Of a DNA stretch of 53,858 bases, positions 32,467 to 40,829 are shown one piece after another. Below the pieces are notes generated by a model, which was given only the letters and a program-made list of their open reading frames with translations, ran no database searches and was not told the origin of the DNA. Position 1 is the first letter of the stretch. Every line of letters starts with the position of its first letter. The position numbers and the translations under genes are program-made. Source of the DNA: Hydrogenophaga sp. (GTDB taxonomy: Bacteria > Pseudomonadota > Gammaproteobacteria > Burkholderiales > Burkholderiaceae_C). Where the stretch lies: the NCBI RefSeq assembly GCF_011772445.1, contig NZ_WVZN01000047.1:58785-112642 (forward strand), written 5' to 3'.

Positions 32467-33269
32467 GCAGCGACAAGCTCTGGCTGCACGGTCTGGCGGT
32501 CATCGCCCCCGGTCTGCCCGACTGGGCGCAGGCGGCGCCCGTGCTGCGCGGTGAACAGGCCTGGGTCCAGGCGCCGTCGGTGCTGCCGCCGGCCGAGGCC
32601 TTGCCCGCCGCCGAACGCCGGCGCGCCAGCCGCACGGTGCGCGTGGCCCTTGCCCTGGGCCTGGGCGCGCTGAAGGGGCACGACGCGAGCGACATCGCCA
32701 CGGTGTTCACCTCATCGGGCGCGGACGGCCACAACTGCCACGCGCTGTGCGAGCAGCTCGCGGGCGAGGACCGCGCCATTTCCCCCACGCGCTTCCACAA
32801 CTCGGTGCACAACGCGGCGGCCGGGTACTGGGGCATTGCCACCCGCTCCATGGCGCCCAGCCAGGTGCTCTGCGCGCACGACGCGAGTTTTGGCGCCGGC
32901 TGGATCGACGCGCTGGGCCAGCTCGCCTGCGACGGTGGCGAGTTGCTGCTGGTGGCCTACGACAGCGAATACCCCGAGCCCTTGCACAGCTGCCGCCCCA
33001 TGCCCGACGCCGCGGGCGTGGCGTTCTGGCTGGGCCGCGAGCCCCGCGGGCACAGCCTGGGCACGCTGCGCACCGCGGTGGTCCCCGACGCACCCGAAGC
33101 CATGTCGCAGGCGCCACTCGACGCCCTGCGCACCGACTTCCCCGCCTTGCGCTGCCTGCCCTTGCTGGAACGCATTGCACGGCGCGACGAGCGCCCCGTG
33201 GTCATCGACTACCTCACCCCTCAGCGGCTGCGTGTACAGTTCACGCCCGCTGACCATGACCACCCCTGA
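32463..33269 (+). CDS. Ketosynthase-like chain-length factor of the aryl-polyene cluster
   Basis: The 268-residue protein belongs to the short ketosynthase-like family (Ketoacyl-synt_2). The place of the nucleophilic Cys reads LCAHDASFGAGW, with no suitable Cys, so it should not condense on its own. Such proteins heterodimerise with the adjacent ketosynthase and set polyene length. It overlaps the previous gene by 4 bp and the dehydratase gene by 14 bp. Confidence 0.82.
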   Translation: MSSDKLWLHGLAVIAPGLPDWAQAAPVLRGEQAWVQAPSVLPPAEALPAAERRRASRTVRVALALGLGALKGHDASDIATVFTSSGADGHNCHALCEQLAGEDRAISPTRFHNSVHNAAAGYWGIATRSMAPSQVLCAHDASFGAGWIDALGQLACDGGELLLVAYDSEYPEPLHSCRPMPDAAGVAFWLGREPRGHSLGTLRTAVVPDAPEAMSQAPLDALRTDFPALRCLPLLERIARRDERPVVIDYLTPQRLRVQFTPADHDHP

Positions 33270-33729
33270 CCTGACCCCGCACGCGCCGCTTGACCGCGCG
33301 TGGATCGCCCGGCGCATCCCTCACCAGTTCGACATGTGCCTGCTCGACGCCGTGCGGCATTGGTCGCCCGAGGCGATCGAGTGCGAAGCGCGGCTTGAAG
33401 GCCTGGGCGCGCACCCGCTGCGCGCGGCCGATGGCGGCCTGGGCGCGGTGAACGCCGTCGAATACGCCGCGCAGGCCATGGCGGTGCACGGCGCCCTGGT
33501 GGCGGGCATGAACGAAGCGCCGAAAGCCGGCTACCTGGCCAGCGTGCGCGGCGTGAACCTGCACCTGGACACCATCACCGCCAGCGACGCACCGCTGCGT
33601 GTGCACGCCGAGCGCCTGTCGGGCGATGCCCGCAACGTGCTCTATGCCTTCCGCGTCGACGGCGCACGCGGCGCGGTGGCCGATGGCCGCGCGGCGGTTG
33701 TGCTCGATGCCGGCGAGGCCCGGCCATGA
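33256..33729 (+). CDS. 3-hydroxyacyl-ACP dehydratase (ApeP-like)
   Basis: The 157-residue hotdog-fold protein has IPHQFDMCLLDAV near the N-terminus, where FabZ-like enzymes hold the catalytic His, and AVNAVEYAAQAMAVHG in the central helix. It would dehydrate the growing chain to give the conjugated double bonds. The ATG at 33256 lies inside the chain-length-factor gene (14-bp overlap). A second dehydratase domain is found in the ligase fusion upstream. Confidence 0.82.
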   Translation: MTTPDLTPHAPLDRAWIARRIPHQFDMCLLDAVRHWSPEAIECEARLEGLGAHPLRAADGGLGAVNAVEYAAQAMAVHGALVAGMNEAPKAGYLASVRGVNLHLDTITASDAPLRVHAERLSGDARNVLYAFRVDGARGAVADGRAAVVLDAGEARP

Positions 33730-34445
33730 AGCGCGCGCTTGTCACGGGGGGCAGCGGTGGCCTGGGATCGGCCATCGCGCAGCGCCTGGCGCAGGACGGG
33801 CTGGAGGTGCTGGTGCACGCCAACCAGGGCCTGGAACGCGCCCAGGCGGTGGTTGACCGCATCCGCGCCGCGGGCGGCCAGGCGCGCGCCTTGCGCTTCG
33901 ACGTGACCGACCGCGCCGCCTGCGCCGCGGCCCTGGCGGAATTGACCGAGCAGGGCACCGTGCAGGTGCTGGTGAACAACGCCGGCGTGCACGACGACGC
34001 CGTCTTTCCCGGCATGACGGGCGATCAGTGGGACCGCGTGCTCGACGTCTCGCTCAACGGCTTCTTCAACGTCACGCAGCCGCTCATGTTGCCCATGATC
34101 CGCACGCGCTGGGGGCGGGTGATCAACATCACCTCGGTCGCGGGCGTGCTGGGCAACCGTGGGCAGGTCAACTACTCGGCGGCCAAGGCCGCGCTGCACG
34201 CCGCGGGCCGCTCGCTCGCGCTGGAGGTGGCCGCGCGGGGCATCACCGTCAACGCGGTGGCGCCGGGCCTCATCGACAGCGGCATGGCCGAAGGCCAGTT
34301 CGACGCCGCCGCCGTGAAGCAACTGGTACCCATGCAGCGCGCGGGCCGCGCCGACGAAGTGGCCGAGCTCGTGGCCTTCCTCGCGTCCGAGCGCGCGGGC
34401 TACATCAGCGGGCAGGTGATCGGCATCAACGGCGCGATGGCCTGA
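33726..34445 (+). CDS. 3-oxoacyl-ACP reductase (FabG-like) of the aryl-polyene cluster
   Basis: The 239-residue SDR has TGGSGGLG (7-14), NNAG (84-87), S137, Y150 and K154 (NYSAAK), all catalytic residues of FabG. It reduces the 3-keto group after each condensation, before dehydration. It is the last gene of the plus-strand unit, and its last 20 bp overlap the end of the convergent glycosyltransferase gene. Confidence 0.9.
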   Translation: MKRALVTGGSGGLGSAIAQRLAQDGLEVLVHANQGLERAQAVVDRIRAAGGQARALRFDVTDRAACAAALAELTEQGTVQVLVNNAGVHDDAVFPGMTGDQWDRVLDVSLNGFFNVTQPLMLPMIRTRWGRVINITSVAGVLGNRGQVNYSAAKAALHAAGRSLALEVAARGITVNAVAPGLIDSGMAEGQFDAAAVKQLVPMQRAGRADEVAELVAFLASERAGYISGQVIGINGAMA

Positions 34446-35193
34446 GCCGGCGCGCCAGCAGCATCGGCAGACGGAAGACGAAGCCCCACCACAGGCGGCT
34501 GTGCATCCACGTCAGCAGCAGGTTGTCGCGCACGTACTTGAAGTGGGACACGCCGCCTTCGTCGGGCGCGAGGTAGCGCACCGGTGCGTCCACGTTGATC
34601 GGGCGCACGCCCGCCCAGCACAGGCGCACCACGGCCTCGGGGTCGAAGTCGAAGCGGCGCATGAAGCGCGTGGACCGCATCACGTCGATCAGCGCGCGCA
34701 CCGGGTACACGCGAAAGCCGTAGAGCGAATCGCCGATGCCCATGCCCAGGGTTTCCATGTCGGCCCAGGCGTTGGAGATGCGGCGCCCCTGCACGCGCAG
34801 CGCAGGGGCCTCCGGGCCGAACACGGGCCTGCCCAGCACCATGGCATCGGGACTGGCGACCGATGTGGCCATGAACGACGGGATCAACTCGGCCGGGTGT
34901 TGGCCGTCGGCGTCCATGGTGAGCGCGTGGGTGAAGCCGGACCTGGCCGCGGCCTCGAGGCCCTCGAGCACGGCCGCGCCCTTGCCCTGGTTGCTCGGCA
35001 GCACGATCACGCGCAGGTGCGGGTCCTGCGCGGCCATGGCCTGCACGGTGGCGGTCGAGCCGTCGGTGCTGCCATCGACCACGACCCACACGGGTGCCCA
35101 TTGGGCCCGCGCGGCGCGCACCGTGCGGGCGAGCAGCTCGCCCGGGTTGTAGGCCGGGATCAGGACGAGGTGGGTGCTGGAGGCTTGGGGCAT
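34426..35193 (-). CDS. Family 2 glycosyltransferase of the pigment cluster
   Basis: The 255-residue GT-A protein begins LVLIPAYNPGELLARTV, with VVVDGSTDGS after it and MDADGQHP (93-100) holding the Asp residues for metal and sugar nucleotide. There is no transmembrane segment, so it is probably peripheral at the inner membrane. It may add a sugar to the lipid anchor of the pigment. In E. coli-type clusters a GT2 and an acyltransferase are fused; here they are separate genes overlapping by 34 bp. The ATG at 35193 is the first before the domain. Confidence 0.82.
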   Translation of the reverse strand: MPQASSTHLVLIPAYNPGELLARTVRAARAQWAPVWVVVDGSTDGSTATVQAMAAQDPHLRVIVLPSNQGKGAAVLEGLEAAARSGFTHALTMDADGQHPAELIPSFMATSVASPDAMVLGRPVFGPEAPALRVQGRRISNAWADMETLGMGIGDSLYGFRVYPVRALIDVMRSTRFMRRFDFDPEAVVRLCWAGVRPINVDAPVRYLAPDEGGVSHFKYVRDNLLLTWMHSRLWWGFVFRLPMLLARRLRPSRR

Positions 35194-35966
35194 GGATTCG
35201 GGCAAGAAGGCTGGGCGCTCAGGGCCTGGTCGAAGTGGCGCTGCAGTTCGTCGGTGAAGGCCTGGGCGTCGCTGGGCGGCTCGAAGCGCCGGCCCAGCCG
35301 CGCGCGCACCTGCAGGGGCAGATCCGGACGGCGCCACAGCGGCCAGGCCTTGCCGAGGTAGGGACTGGAGTAGTCGAGCAGCACCGTCTGCACGGGCATC
35401 TGCGCGCGCACCGCCAGCAGGCCGATGGAGACGGGGATGCGGTTCATCGGAGCCTCGGTGGTGCGGGTGCCTTCCGGAAACACGATGACGTGCGCGCCTT
35501 CGCGCACGGCCGCGCGGCAGTGCAGGATCACGTGCAGCAGGCTGTCGTTGCGAATGTAGCCCGCCAGCCGGGCGCCCGCGCCGAACATCGGGTTGTCCAT
35601 GAGGCCGGCCTTCATGATGCAGACCGCATGGGGCAGGCGCGAAATCAGCAGCAGGGCGTCGAGCAGGCTGGGGTGGTTGGCCACGATGACCGCTGGCCCG
35701 CGCGTGGCCAGTTCGTCGAGCGCGTCCAGGTCGAAGCGGCAGCCGCAGGCCACGCGCAGCACGCCCAGGTAGAAGCGGAAGCACCGCGTGGCCACCTGGC
35801 GCCCCAGGGGCTGGCCCCAGCGGCGGGGCAGTGCGCGGTACAGGAGCAGGGCGATCGGCGACCAGCTCAGGCACAGCAGCGCAAGCGTGCCCAGGCCGAT
35901 CCCCATGGCGATGTGCTCGCGCAGCGCCTGTAGCGCCTGGGCCGTCCGTGGCAGGGCGAGCCGCAT
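35160..35966 (-). CDS. 1-acyl-glycerol-phosphate-acyltransferase-like protein (pigment cluster)
   Basis: The 268-residue PlsC-type acyltransferase has an N-terminal membrane helix (about 22-44) and the NHPSLLD motif (H98, D103) with FPEGTRTT (163-170). Both catalytic elements are intact. It may attach the aryl-polyene acyl chain to a glycerol- or sugar-containing lipid. The ATG shares a base with the stop of the preceding chorismatase gene (TGATG), and the 3' end overlaps the glycosyltransferase gene by 34 bp. Confidence 0.8.
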   Translation of the reverse strand: MRLALPRTAQALQALREHIAMGIGLGTLALLCLSWSPIALLLYRALPRRWGQPLGRQVATRCFRFYLGVLRVACGCRFDLDALDELATRGPAVIVANHPSLLDALLLISRLPHAVCIMKAGLMDNPMFGAGARLAGYIRNDSLLHVILHCRAAVREGAHVIVFPEGTRTTEAPMNRIPVSIGLLAVRAQMPVQTVLLDYSSPYLGKAWPLWRRPDLPLQVRARLGRRFEPPSDAQAFTDELQRHFDQALSAQPSCPNPCPKPPAPTSS

Positions 35967-36964
35967 CAAGTCAGCAGGCGACCATGGGCCACGGACTCCA
36001 CCTCGACCAGCAGGTCGGGGCGGCAGATGTCGGCCTGCACGAGCGTGAGGCCCGCGCCACCCAGGCAGCGCTCCAGGGCGCGGCGCACCACGGGGAAGTC
36101 GGCCGCGTGGCGCACGTACACACGGTGGGTCAGCGCCTCGGGGCGGTGGCCGGCCGTGCGCGTCGTGCGGTTGGCCTGTTCCAGCACCGCCAGCACGTTG
36201 CGGGCGGATTCTTCGCATTGCGCGACCACGTCGCCCGGGTGCACGGTCCGGTGACCCACGATGCTGGCCGTGCCCGACACGAACAGCCATTCGCCGCTCC
36301 CCGATTCGGCCAGCGCCGCACGCGCGAACAGCGGGGGGCGCGGCCCGTAGTCGCCGGGGTAGTGAAAGGCGCTCACTTGGCGCGGGTTCTCGATCGGGCG
36401 CGGGGGCACGCGCCCGGCGAGAAAGGCGATTGACAACGGCCCCCGGGCCCAACCGAGGGCGCTGGCCGCCGGCATCTGGGCGGCGCTGGCGGCACCGACG
36501 GCCGAGCAGGCGTCGTGCCGGCCCAGGTTGAACCAGCGGTAACGCTCCAGGCCCTCTTCGTCGCGGTTGATGTCGGCCATGAAGTTCCACACGCGCCAGA
36601 GGTGTGGCGTGCCCTGATCGCTCAACAGGGCGAACAGGCGCAGGTAGGCCTCGCGCGTGCGCTCGCGCAGGTGCTTGCCCCGTTCGGGCGCATCGGGCGC
36701 AGGTTCGTCGAGTTCGATCAGACCGTACAGCAGGTCGCGGCCGCAGCGCCATTGCAGACCCGGGGCCTGTCCTTGTCGCAGGGGGCCGTCGGTGCACCAG
36801 GCTTCACGCCAGGTCGCGTCGCTGCCGCCCTCGACGGCCATGCGCAAGCGCTGTTCGGGCCAGCCCGGCGTGCCTTGCGCGTCGGGCAGGGCCGCGCCGC
36901 CCAGCACGGTGTGCGTGGTCGACGCCTCGACCACGCGCAGCGTGAGCCATTGCAAGCCGCTCAT
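35966..36964 (-). CDS. xanB2: XanB2-like chorismatase (hydroxybenzoate-forming)
   Basis: The 332-residue protein matches the FkbO/Hyg5/XanB2 family. A central stretch WNFMADINRDEEGLERYRWF and GRHDAC are family hallmarks, and a RidA/YjgF-like fold makes up the second half. In Xanthomonas XanB2 turns chorismate into 3- and 4-hydroxybenzoate plus pyruvate; 3-hydroxybenzoate primes xanthomonadin and 4-hydroxybenzoate feeds ubiquinone. The length equals XanB2. It lies in the pigment cluster next to the halogenase-like gene (4-bp overlap), which suggests the same starter unit here. Which isomer it makes cannot be told from the sequence. Confidence 0.82.
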   Translation of the reverse strand: MSGLQWLTLRVVEASTTHTVLGGAALPDAQGTPGWPEQRLRMAVEGGSDATWREAWCTDGPLRQGQAPGLQWRCGRDLLYGLIELDEPAPDAPERGKHLRERTREAYLRLFALLSDQGTPHLWRVWNFMADINRDEEGLERYRWFNLGRHDACSAVGAASAAQMPAASALGWARGPLSIAFLAGRVPPRPIENPRQVSAFHYPGDYGPRPPLFARAALAESGSGEWLFVSGTASIVGHRTVHPGDVVAQCEESARNVLAVLEQANRTTRTAGHRPEALTHRVYVRHAADFPVVRRALERCLGGAGLTLVQADICRPDLLVEVESVAHGRLLT

Positions 36965-38298
36965 GGGTTCGAGCGGGCGTTGGCCGTCGGCATGGGCCGG
37001 ATGTTGCGCCGGCGTTGCCGCCAGGCCCGCCAGGTTCGCAGGGGGTTGCCCAGGTTGACCGCGAAATACAGGCCCTTGAAGGCCCACAGAGAAGGCCAGA
37101 TCGGCGTGCGCCCGAACAGGTCGCCGGCCAGCACCGACAGCAGCGCCTCTTTCATGCGCAAAGGGTTGTGCGGATCCATGAAGAAGCCGCGCATGGTGGG
37201 GTTGGTCATGCGGTAGATGAACCAGGAAAACTCGCGTGGGCCATGGCGCATGTGCCGATCGAACAGGCGCCGGGCCTGCGGCGCGCACGCGGGCTCGCGC
37301 AGGCAGGTGTCGACCGTGCGGGCCCCGATTTCGGCGCTGCTCATGGCCAGCCAGACGCCCGAGGAGAACACCGGGTCGATGAAGGCGTAAGCGTCGCCCA
37401 GCAGCAGGAAGCCTTCGCCATGGCTCAGCGTGGAGCGGTAGGAGTAGTTGCCCGTGGCCTCGGCGGCGGTGATGGGCTCGGCCTCGGCCAGGCGCTCGGC
37501 CAACGCCGGGCAGCTGCGGATGTTGTCGAGCAGGAACGCCTGCAGATCGCGACCACCCCGGGTCTTCATGTGGTACGGCCAGGTGACCATGCCCACGCTC
37601 GTTGCACCGTCGTTCAGCGGAATGAACCAGAACCAGCCGTGGTCGAACCAGAAGACGGTGATGTTGCCTTCGTCGGCGCCTGTCAGCCGGCGCGCGCCCT
37701 GGAAGTGCGCGTACACCGCGGCGCTGTTGTGGTCGGGGTTCTTTTCCTTGCTCTTGAGCCGGCCGGCCAGAAAGGTGTCGCGTCCCGAGGCATCCACCAG
37801 AAAGCGGGGCCGCCATTGCGTGACGCGGCCGCGCTCGTCCACCGAGGTGACCGATTCGGCACGCTGGGCATCGGTCGACCAGCGCAGGTCCCGGGCCAAC
37901 GTGGCCTCGTGCACCTCCACGCCGTGGTCGGCGGCGTTGCGCAGCAGCACATGGTCGAAGTCCGCGCGCTTGACCTGGTAGGCCGCGGGCAGGGACTTGT
38001 CCCAGGCGTCGGCAAAGTGGTAGACCCGCGCACGGCTGTGGTCGGGAGAGACGAATTCCGCTCCGGGCTTGTGCATGCCGATGGCCCGGATCGCGTCGCC
38101 CACACCCAGCCGTTCCAGCAAGGGCAGATTGGCCGGCAGCAGCGACTCTCCGATGTGAAAGCGGGGGTGCCGGTCCTTGTCCAGCAGCACCACATGGTGC
38201 CCCTGGCGCGCCAGCAGCGTGGAGACCGTGGAGCCCGCGGGCCCGCCGCCGATCACCAGAACATCGCAGTCGCGCTGCGTGACACCCGCCTCTTGCAT
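36961..38298 (-). CDS. Flavin-dependent halogenase-like oxidoreductase of the pigment cluster
   Basis: The 445-residue FAD protein has the dinucleotide motif GGGPAG (17-22), the HIGESLLP motif (48-55), K77 in HKPGAEF where halogenases carry the catalytic Lys, and WFWFIP (222-227), the W-x-W-x-I-P halogenase signature. FIDPVFSSG near residue 322 is also a family feature. Flavin halogenases use a separate flavin reductase; none is in this unit. A halogenating role fits the brominated xanthomonadins, but some such proteins are hydroxylases or reductases. A GAGG ribosome-binding site precedes the ATG at 38298. Upstream TAGAAT (38362-38357) is a possible -10. Confidence 0.75.
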   Translation of the reverse strand: MQEAGVTQRDCDVLVIGGGPAGSTVSTLLARQGHHVVLLDKDRHPRFHIGESLLPANLPLLERLGVGDAIRAIGMHKPGAEFVSPDHSRARVYHFADAWDKSLPAAYQVKRADFDHVLLRNAADHGVEVHEATLARDLRWSTDAQRAESVTSVDERGRVTQWRPRFLVDASGRDTFLAGRLKSKEKNPDHNSAAVYAHFQGARRLTGADEGNITVFWFDHGWFWFIPLNDGATSVGMVTWPYHMKTRGGRDLQAFLLDNIRSCPALAERLAEAEPITAAEATGNYSYRSTLSHGEGFLLLGDAYAFIDPVFSSGVWLAMSSAEIGARTVDTCLREPACAPQARRLFDRHMRHGPREFSWFIYRMTNPTMRGFFMDPHNPLRMKEALLSVLAGDLFGRTPIWPSLWAFKGLYFAVNLGNPLRTWRAWRQRRRNIRPMPTANARSNP

Positions 38299-38401
38299 GG
38301 AACCTCGTTGTTCATCGAGCGCGCCGTCCGCGGTCGCGTGGCGCTCGGTCCCAGGCATTCTAGGAGGCCCGTCCCGGGGCTTCACCCGGGGGCATGTAAC
38401 C

Positions 38402-38431
38402 AAAAAAAAGCCCTCACCGTGTGGTGAGGGC
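38402..38431 (-). terminator. Rho-independent terminator after the phasin gene
   Basis: GCCCTCACC and GGTGAGGGC form a perfect 9-bp stem with a 4-nt loop. On the minus strand a run of eight T follows. It ends the phasin transcript before the pigment unit and lies about 100 bp upstream of the halogenase-like gene. Confidence 0.9.
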
Positions 38432-38602
38432 ATTGAAGGGTCCGATGAAACCGAATTTCGAAAAGGACCCGAGGAGACAACCAGAAAAAACCGATGACAG
38501 CAAAACCTTGGGCGCTCAGGCTAAAACTGTCTTGTTGATCCAATTGTGGGCGGGCGACGAAATGTCAAGTCCCGCGATCAACGGCAGCAAGCTTGTGCTA
38601 TT
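38432..38602 (-). other. Long 3' untranslated region of the phasin gene
   Basis: About 170 bp between the phasin stop and the terminator holds no convincing frame. A TTGACA (38568-38563, minus strand) is followed 15 bp later by ACAATT, a weak possible promoter. If used, it would give a small RNA ending at the terminator. Its AT content is higher than in nearby genes. No match to a known RNA family is recognised. Confidence 0.35.
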
Positions 38603-39145
38603 TCAGCGCTTCTTGGCGGCGGTCTTGGTGGCGTTCACGGCGGTGGCGGCCACGGTGTTGAAGTTGGCTTCGGCCATGTCGGTGGCTTGCTTGACAGCCT
38701 TCTGCACCGATTCGATGGCGTTGTTGGCAGCGGAGACGGCACTCTTCATCACGGCCACGGCGGTTTCGGAGCCGGCGGGGGCGTTCTTGGAAGCGTTGTC
38801 GACGACGGCCATGAATTTCTTCTGTGCGTCACTGGCGGTGGCTTCGGCGGCCTTGCTGAACTCGGCGCCGGTGCCGGAGGCGATGTCGTACAGGTGGCGG
38901 CTGTAGGCCACGGTCTTCTCGGCCAGGGGCTGCACCATGCTGGCTTGCAGGTTCAGCAGTTCCTGGGCGTCCTTGACGCTCAGCAGGGCCTGGGCGTTGT
39001 TGGCGGACTCGGACAGCGCGGCCTTGGTGGCTTGCAGGTTGAGTTCAACCAGTTTCTCGACGCCTTCGAAAGCCTTCTGGGTCAGGCCGAAGAGGGTGTC
39101 CATCTGGGACTTCTGGGCGGCGACGATTTGTTCGGCGGTCAGCAT
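38603..39145 (-). CDS. phaP: Phasin (PhaP), polyhydroxyalkanoate granule protein
   Basis: The 180-residue all-helical protein opens with [20 protein letters not shown] and contains the heptad-like, Ala-rich pattern of the phasin_2 family, with a Lys-rich C-terminus ([10 protein letters not shown]). It has no signal or membrane segment. It coats PHB granules in the cytoplasm and controls their size and number. A strong AGGAG Shine-Dalgarno precedes the ATG. Two TGC-rich repeats around the promoter suggest control by PhaR. Confidence 0.9.
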   Translation of the reverse strand: MLTAEQIVAAQKSQMDTLFGLTQKAFEGVEKLVELNLQATKAALSESANNAQALLSVKDAQELLNLQASMVQPLAEKTVAYSRHLYDIASGTGAEFSKAAEATASDAQKKFMAVVDNASKNAPAGSETAVAVMKSAVSAANNAIESVQKAVKQATDMAEANFNTVAATAVNATKTAAKKR

Positions 39146-39233
39146 GAGGATTCTCCTGAGGGGTGGATGAGGGACAACAGCGGTTGCGGCGTGGGGGGCT
39201 GAGGCCCCGTTCGAGCGGTGCTCCCGCTCGTTA

Positions 39234-39308
39234 TGCTGCGCTGCAACATGGGTCGGATTATTCAGGACCCGGCGCAGGAGCGCAAGCCCTTTTTGCTGCG
39301 CCGCAACA
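39234..39308 (-). promoter_or_regulatory. Phasin promoter flanked by two PhaR-like TGC repeats
   Basis: The near-palindromic 15-mers TGCTGCGCTGCAACA (39234-39248) and TGCTGCGCCGCAACA (39294-39308) differ at one base and start 60 bp apart. Between them lie a candidate minus-strand -35 (TTGCGC, 39285-39280) and -10 (AATAAT, 39262-39257) with 17-bp spacing. One repeat covers the predicted transcription start and the other lies just upstream. PhaR-type repressors bind TGC-rich sites of this kind, so PHB-level control of phaP is likely. The divergent hydrolase gene may share it. Confidence 0.5.
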
Positions 39309-39366
39309 ATTTGGAGAGGGCTTTCTAAATCCGGCGGTTGTGCTGCGGCTTCGAACCCCGCCCACA

Positions 39367-40389
39367 ATGCGCCGCAGCCTTCCCGACCGCCCCGTGCACG
39401 CCTTCTACGCCGACCATTTCGTGCTGCCCCTGCCCAGCGGGCACCGCTTTCCCATGGCCAAGTACGCCCGTCTGCGCGAACGACTGGCCCGGGAGCTGCC
39501 CGAGGTGGAGATGCACGAGGCGCTGCCTGCCAGCGACGACGAGCTGGCGCTCGTGCACACACCGGCCTACATCGACGCCGTGGCCAGCGGCGCGCTGAGC
39601 CCGCTGCTGCAGCGCGAAATCGGTTTTCCCTGGAGCCCGGCCATGGCCGAGCGCGCGCGCCGCTCGGTGGGCGCGACGCTGCAGGCCGCTCGACGGGTGA
39701 TGGGGCAGGGCGGCGGCCTGGCGGCCAATCTCGCGGGGGGCACGCACCACGCTTATGCCGACAAGGGCGGCGGCTTCTGCGTCTTCAACGACTTCGCCGT
39801 CGCGGCACGGCTCATGCAGGCCGAGCACGCCAGCCGCCACGGCATACACCAGCCGCTGCGCGTGGCCATCATCGACCTGGACGTGCACCAGGGCAACGGC
39901 ACGGCGCGCATCTTCGCGGGCGATGCCAGCGTGTTCACGCTGTCGCTGCATGGCGCGAAGAACTTTCCCTTCCGCAAGGAGCCGAGCGACCTCGATGTGG
40001 AGTTGCCCGATGGTTGCGCAGACGATGACTACCTCCACGCACTGGAACTGGCACTGGACGAACTGGACCACCGCTTCGAGCCCGAGCTGGTGCTCTACCT
40101 GGCCGGCGCCGACCCGCACGAGGGCGATCGGCTCGGACGCCTGAAATTGAGCTTCGATGGCCTGGAGGCGCGCGACCGGCGCGTCATGGAGTGGGCCTGG
40201 TCGCGCCGCCTGCCCTTGGTCTTTGCCATGGGCGGCGGCTATGGCCACGACATGGAGGCCACCCTGCAGGTGCAAGTCAACACCTATCGCACCGCGCTGA
40301 CGTTCGAGCGCCGATGGCAGGGCCAGGCACTCGCGGCCGAGGCCGCGGCCACCCCCCTGGGTACGCGCTGGCACAATCCGGCGCCATGA
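39367..40389 (+). CDS. Histone-deacetylase-superfamily hydrolase (acetoin-utilisation/AcuC-like)
   Basis: The 340-residue Zn-dependent amidohydrolase has [19 protein letters not shown] (124-142) with the tandem His pair, metal-binding [10 protein letters not shown] (170-179), and later [14 protein letters not shown]. These are the charge relay and Zn ligands of class II HDAC-like proteins. Bacterial members act on acetylated amines, acetoin-pathway enzymes or acetyl-lysine, and the substrate here is unknown. The ATG at 39367 is chosen because the family begins near [16 protein letters not shown]. It overlaps the thioesterase gene by 4 bp. Confidence 0.85.
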   Translation: MRRSLPDRPVHAFYADHFVLPLPSGHRFPMAKYARLRERLARELPEVEMHEALPASDDELALVHTPAYIDAVASGALSPLLQREIGFPWSPAMAERARRSVGATLQAARRVMGQGGGLAANLAGGTHHAYADKGGGFCVFNDFAVAARLMQAEHASRHGIHQPLRVAIIDLDVHQGNGTARIFAGDASVFTLSLHGAKNFPFRKEPSDLDVELPDGCADDDYLHALELALDELDHRFEPELVLYLAGADPHEGDRLGRLKLSFDGLEARDRRVMEWAWSRRLPLVFAMGGGYGHDMEATLQVQVNTYRTALTFERRWQGQALAAEAAATPLGTRWHNPAP

Positions 40390-40829
40390 CCGCACCGGCT
40401 TCCCGACCCCAGGCCCGGCCCCGCAGCGACTACCGTGTCTTCCGGGCCATCGGCACGCGCTGGGCCGACAACGACATCTATGGCCACGTCAACAACGTCG
40501 TCTACTACGGCTGGTTCGACACGGCCGTCAATGCGCACCTGATCGAGTCGGGCGCACTGGACATTCACGCGGGCGGCGTGATCGGCCTGGTGGTGGAGAC
40601 GCAGTGCCACTATTTCGAACCGCTGGCCTTCCCACAGACCGTGTGGGCCGGCCTGCGCGTGGCGCACCTCGGGAACTCCAGCGTGCGCTACGAGGTCGGG
40701 CTGTTCGCCGAGGGTGCCGAGCGCACCGCGGCGCACGGCCATTTCGTTCACGTCTATGTGGACCGCGCCAGCCGCCGGCCCGTGCCCCTGCCGGATGCCT
40801 TGAAGAAGACCCTGGAGACCCTTCGATGA
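40386..40829 (+). CDS. Acyl-CoA thioesterase (4HBT hotdog family)
   Basis: The 147-residue hotdog protein has [21 protein letters not shown]. This carries the catalytic Asp of the 4-hydroxybenzoyl-CoA thioesterase group within DIYGHVNN. It would hydrolyse short or aromatic acyl-CoA in the cytoplasm. It is coupled by 4-bp overlaps to the HDAC-like gene and to the nitroreductase gene. Confidence 0.85.
   Translation: MTAPASRPQARPRSDYRVFRAIGTRWADNDIYGHVNNVVYYGWFDTAVNAHLIESGALDIHAGGVIGLVVETQCHYFEPLAFPQTVWAGLRVAHLGNSSVRYEVGLFAEGAERTAAHGHFVHVYVDRASRRPVPLPDALKKTLETLR

Noticed and set aside
34426..35874. A 482-codon minus-strand frame ending in the glycosyltransferase
   Set aside because: The first 227 codons are an Arg/Pro-rich shadow of the acyltransferase gene. 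The glycosyltransferase starts at the ATG at 35193.
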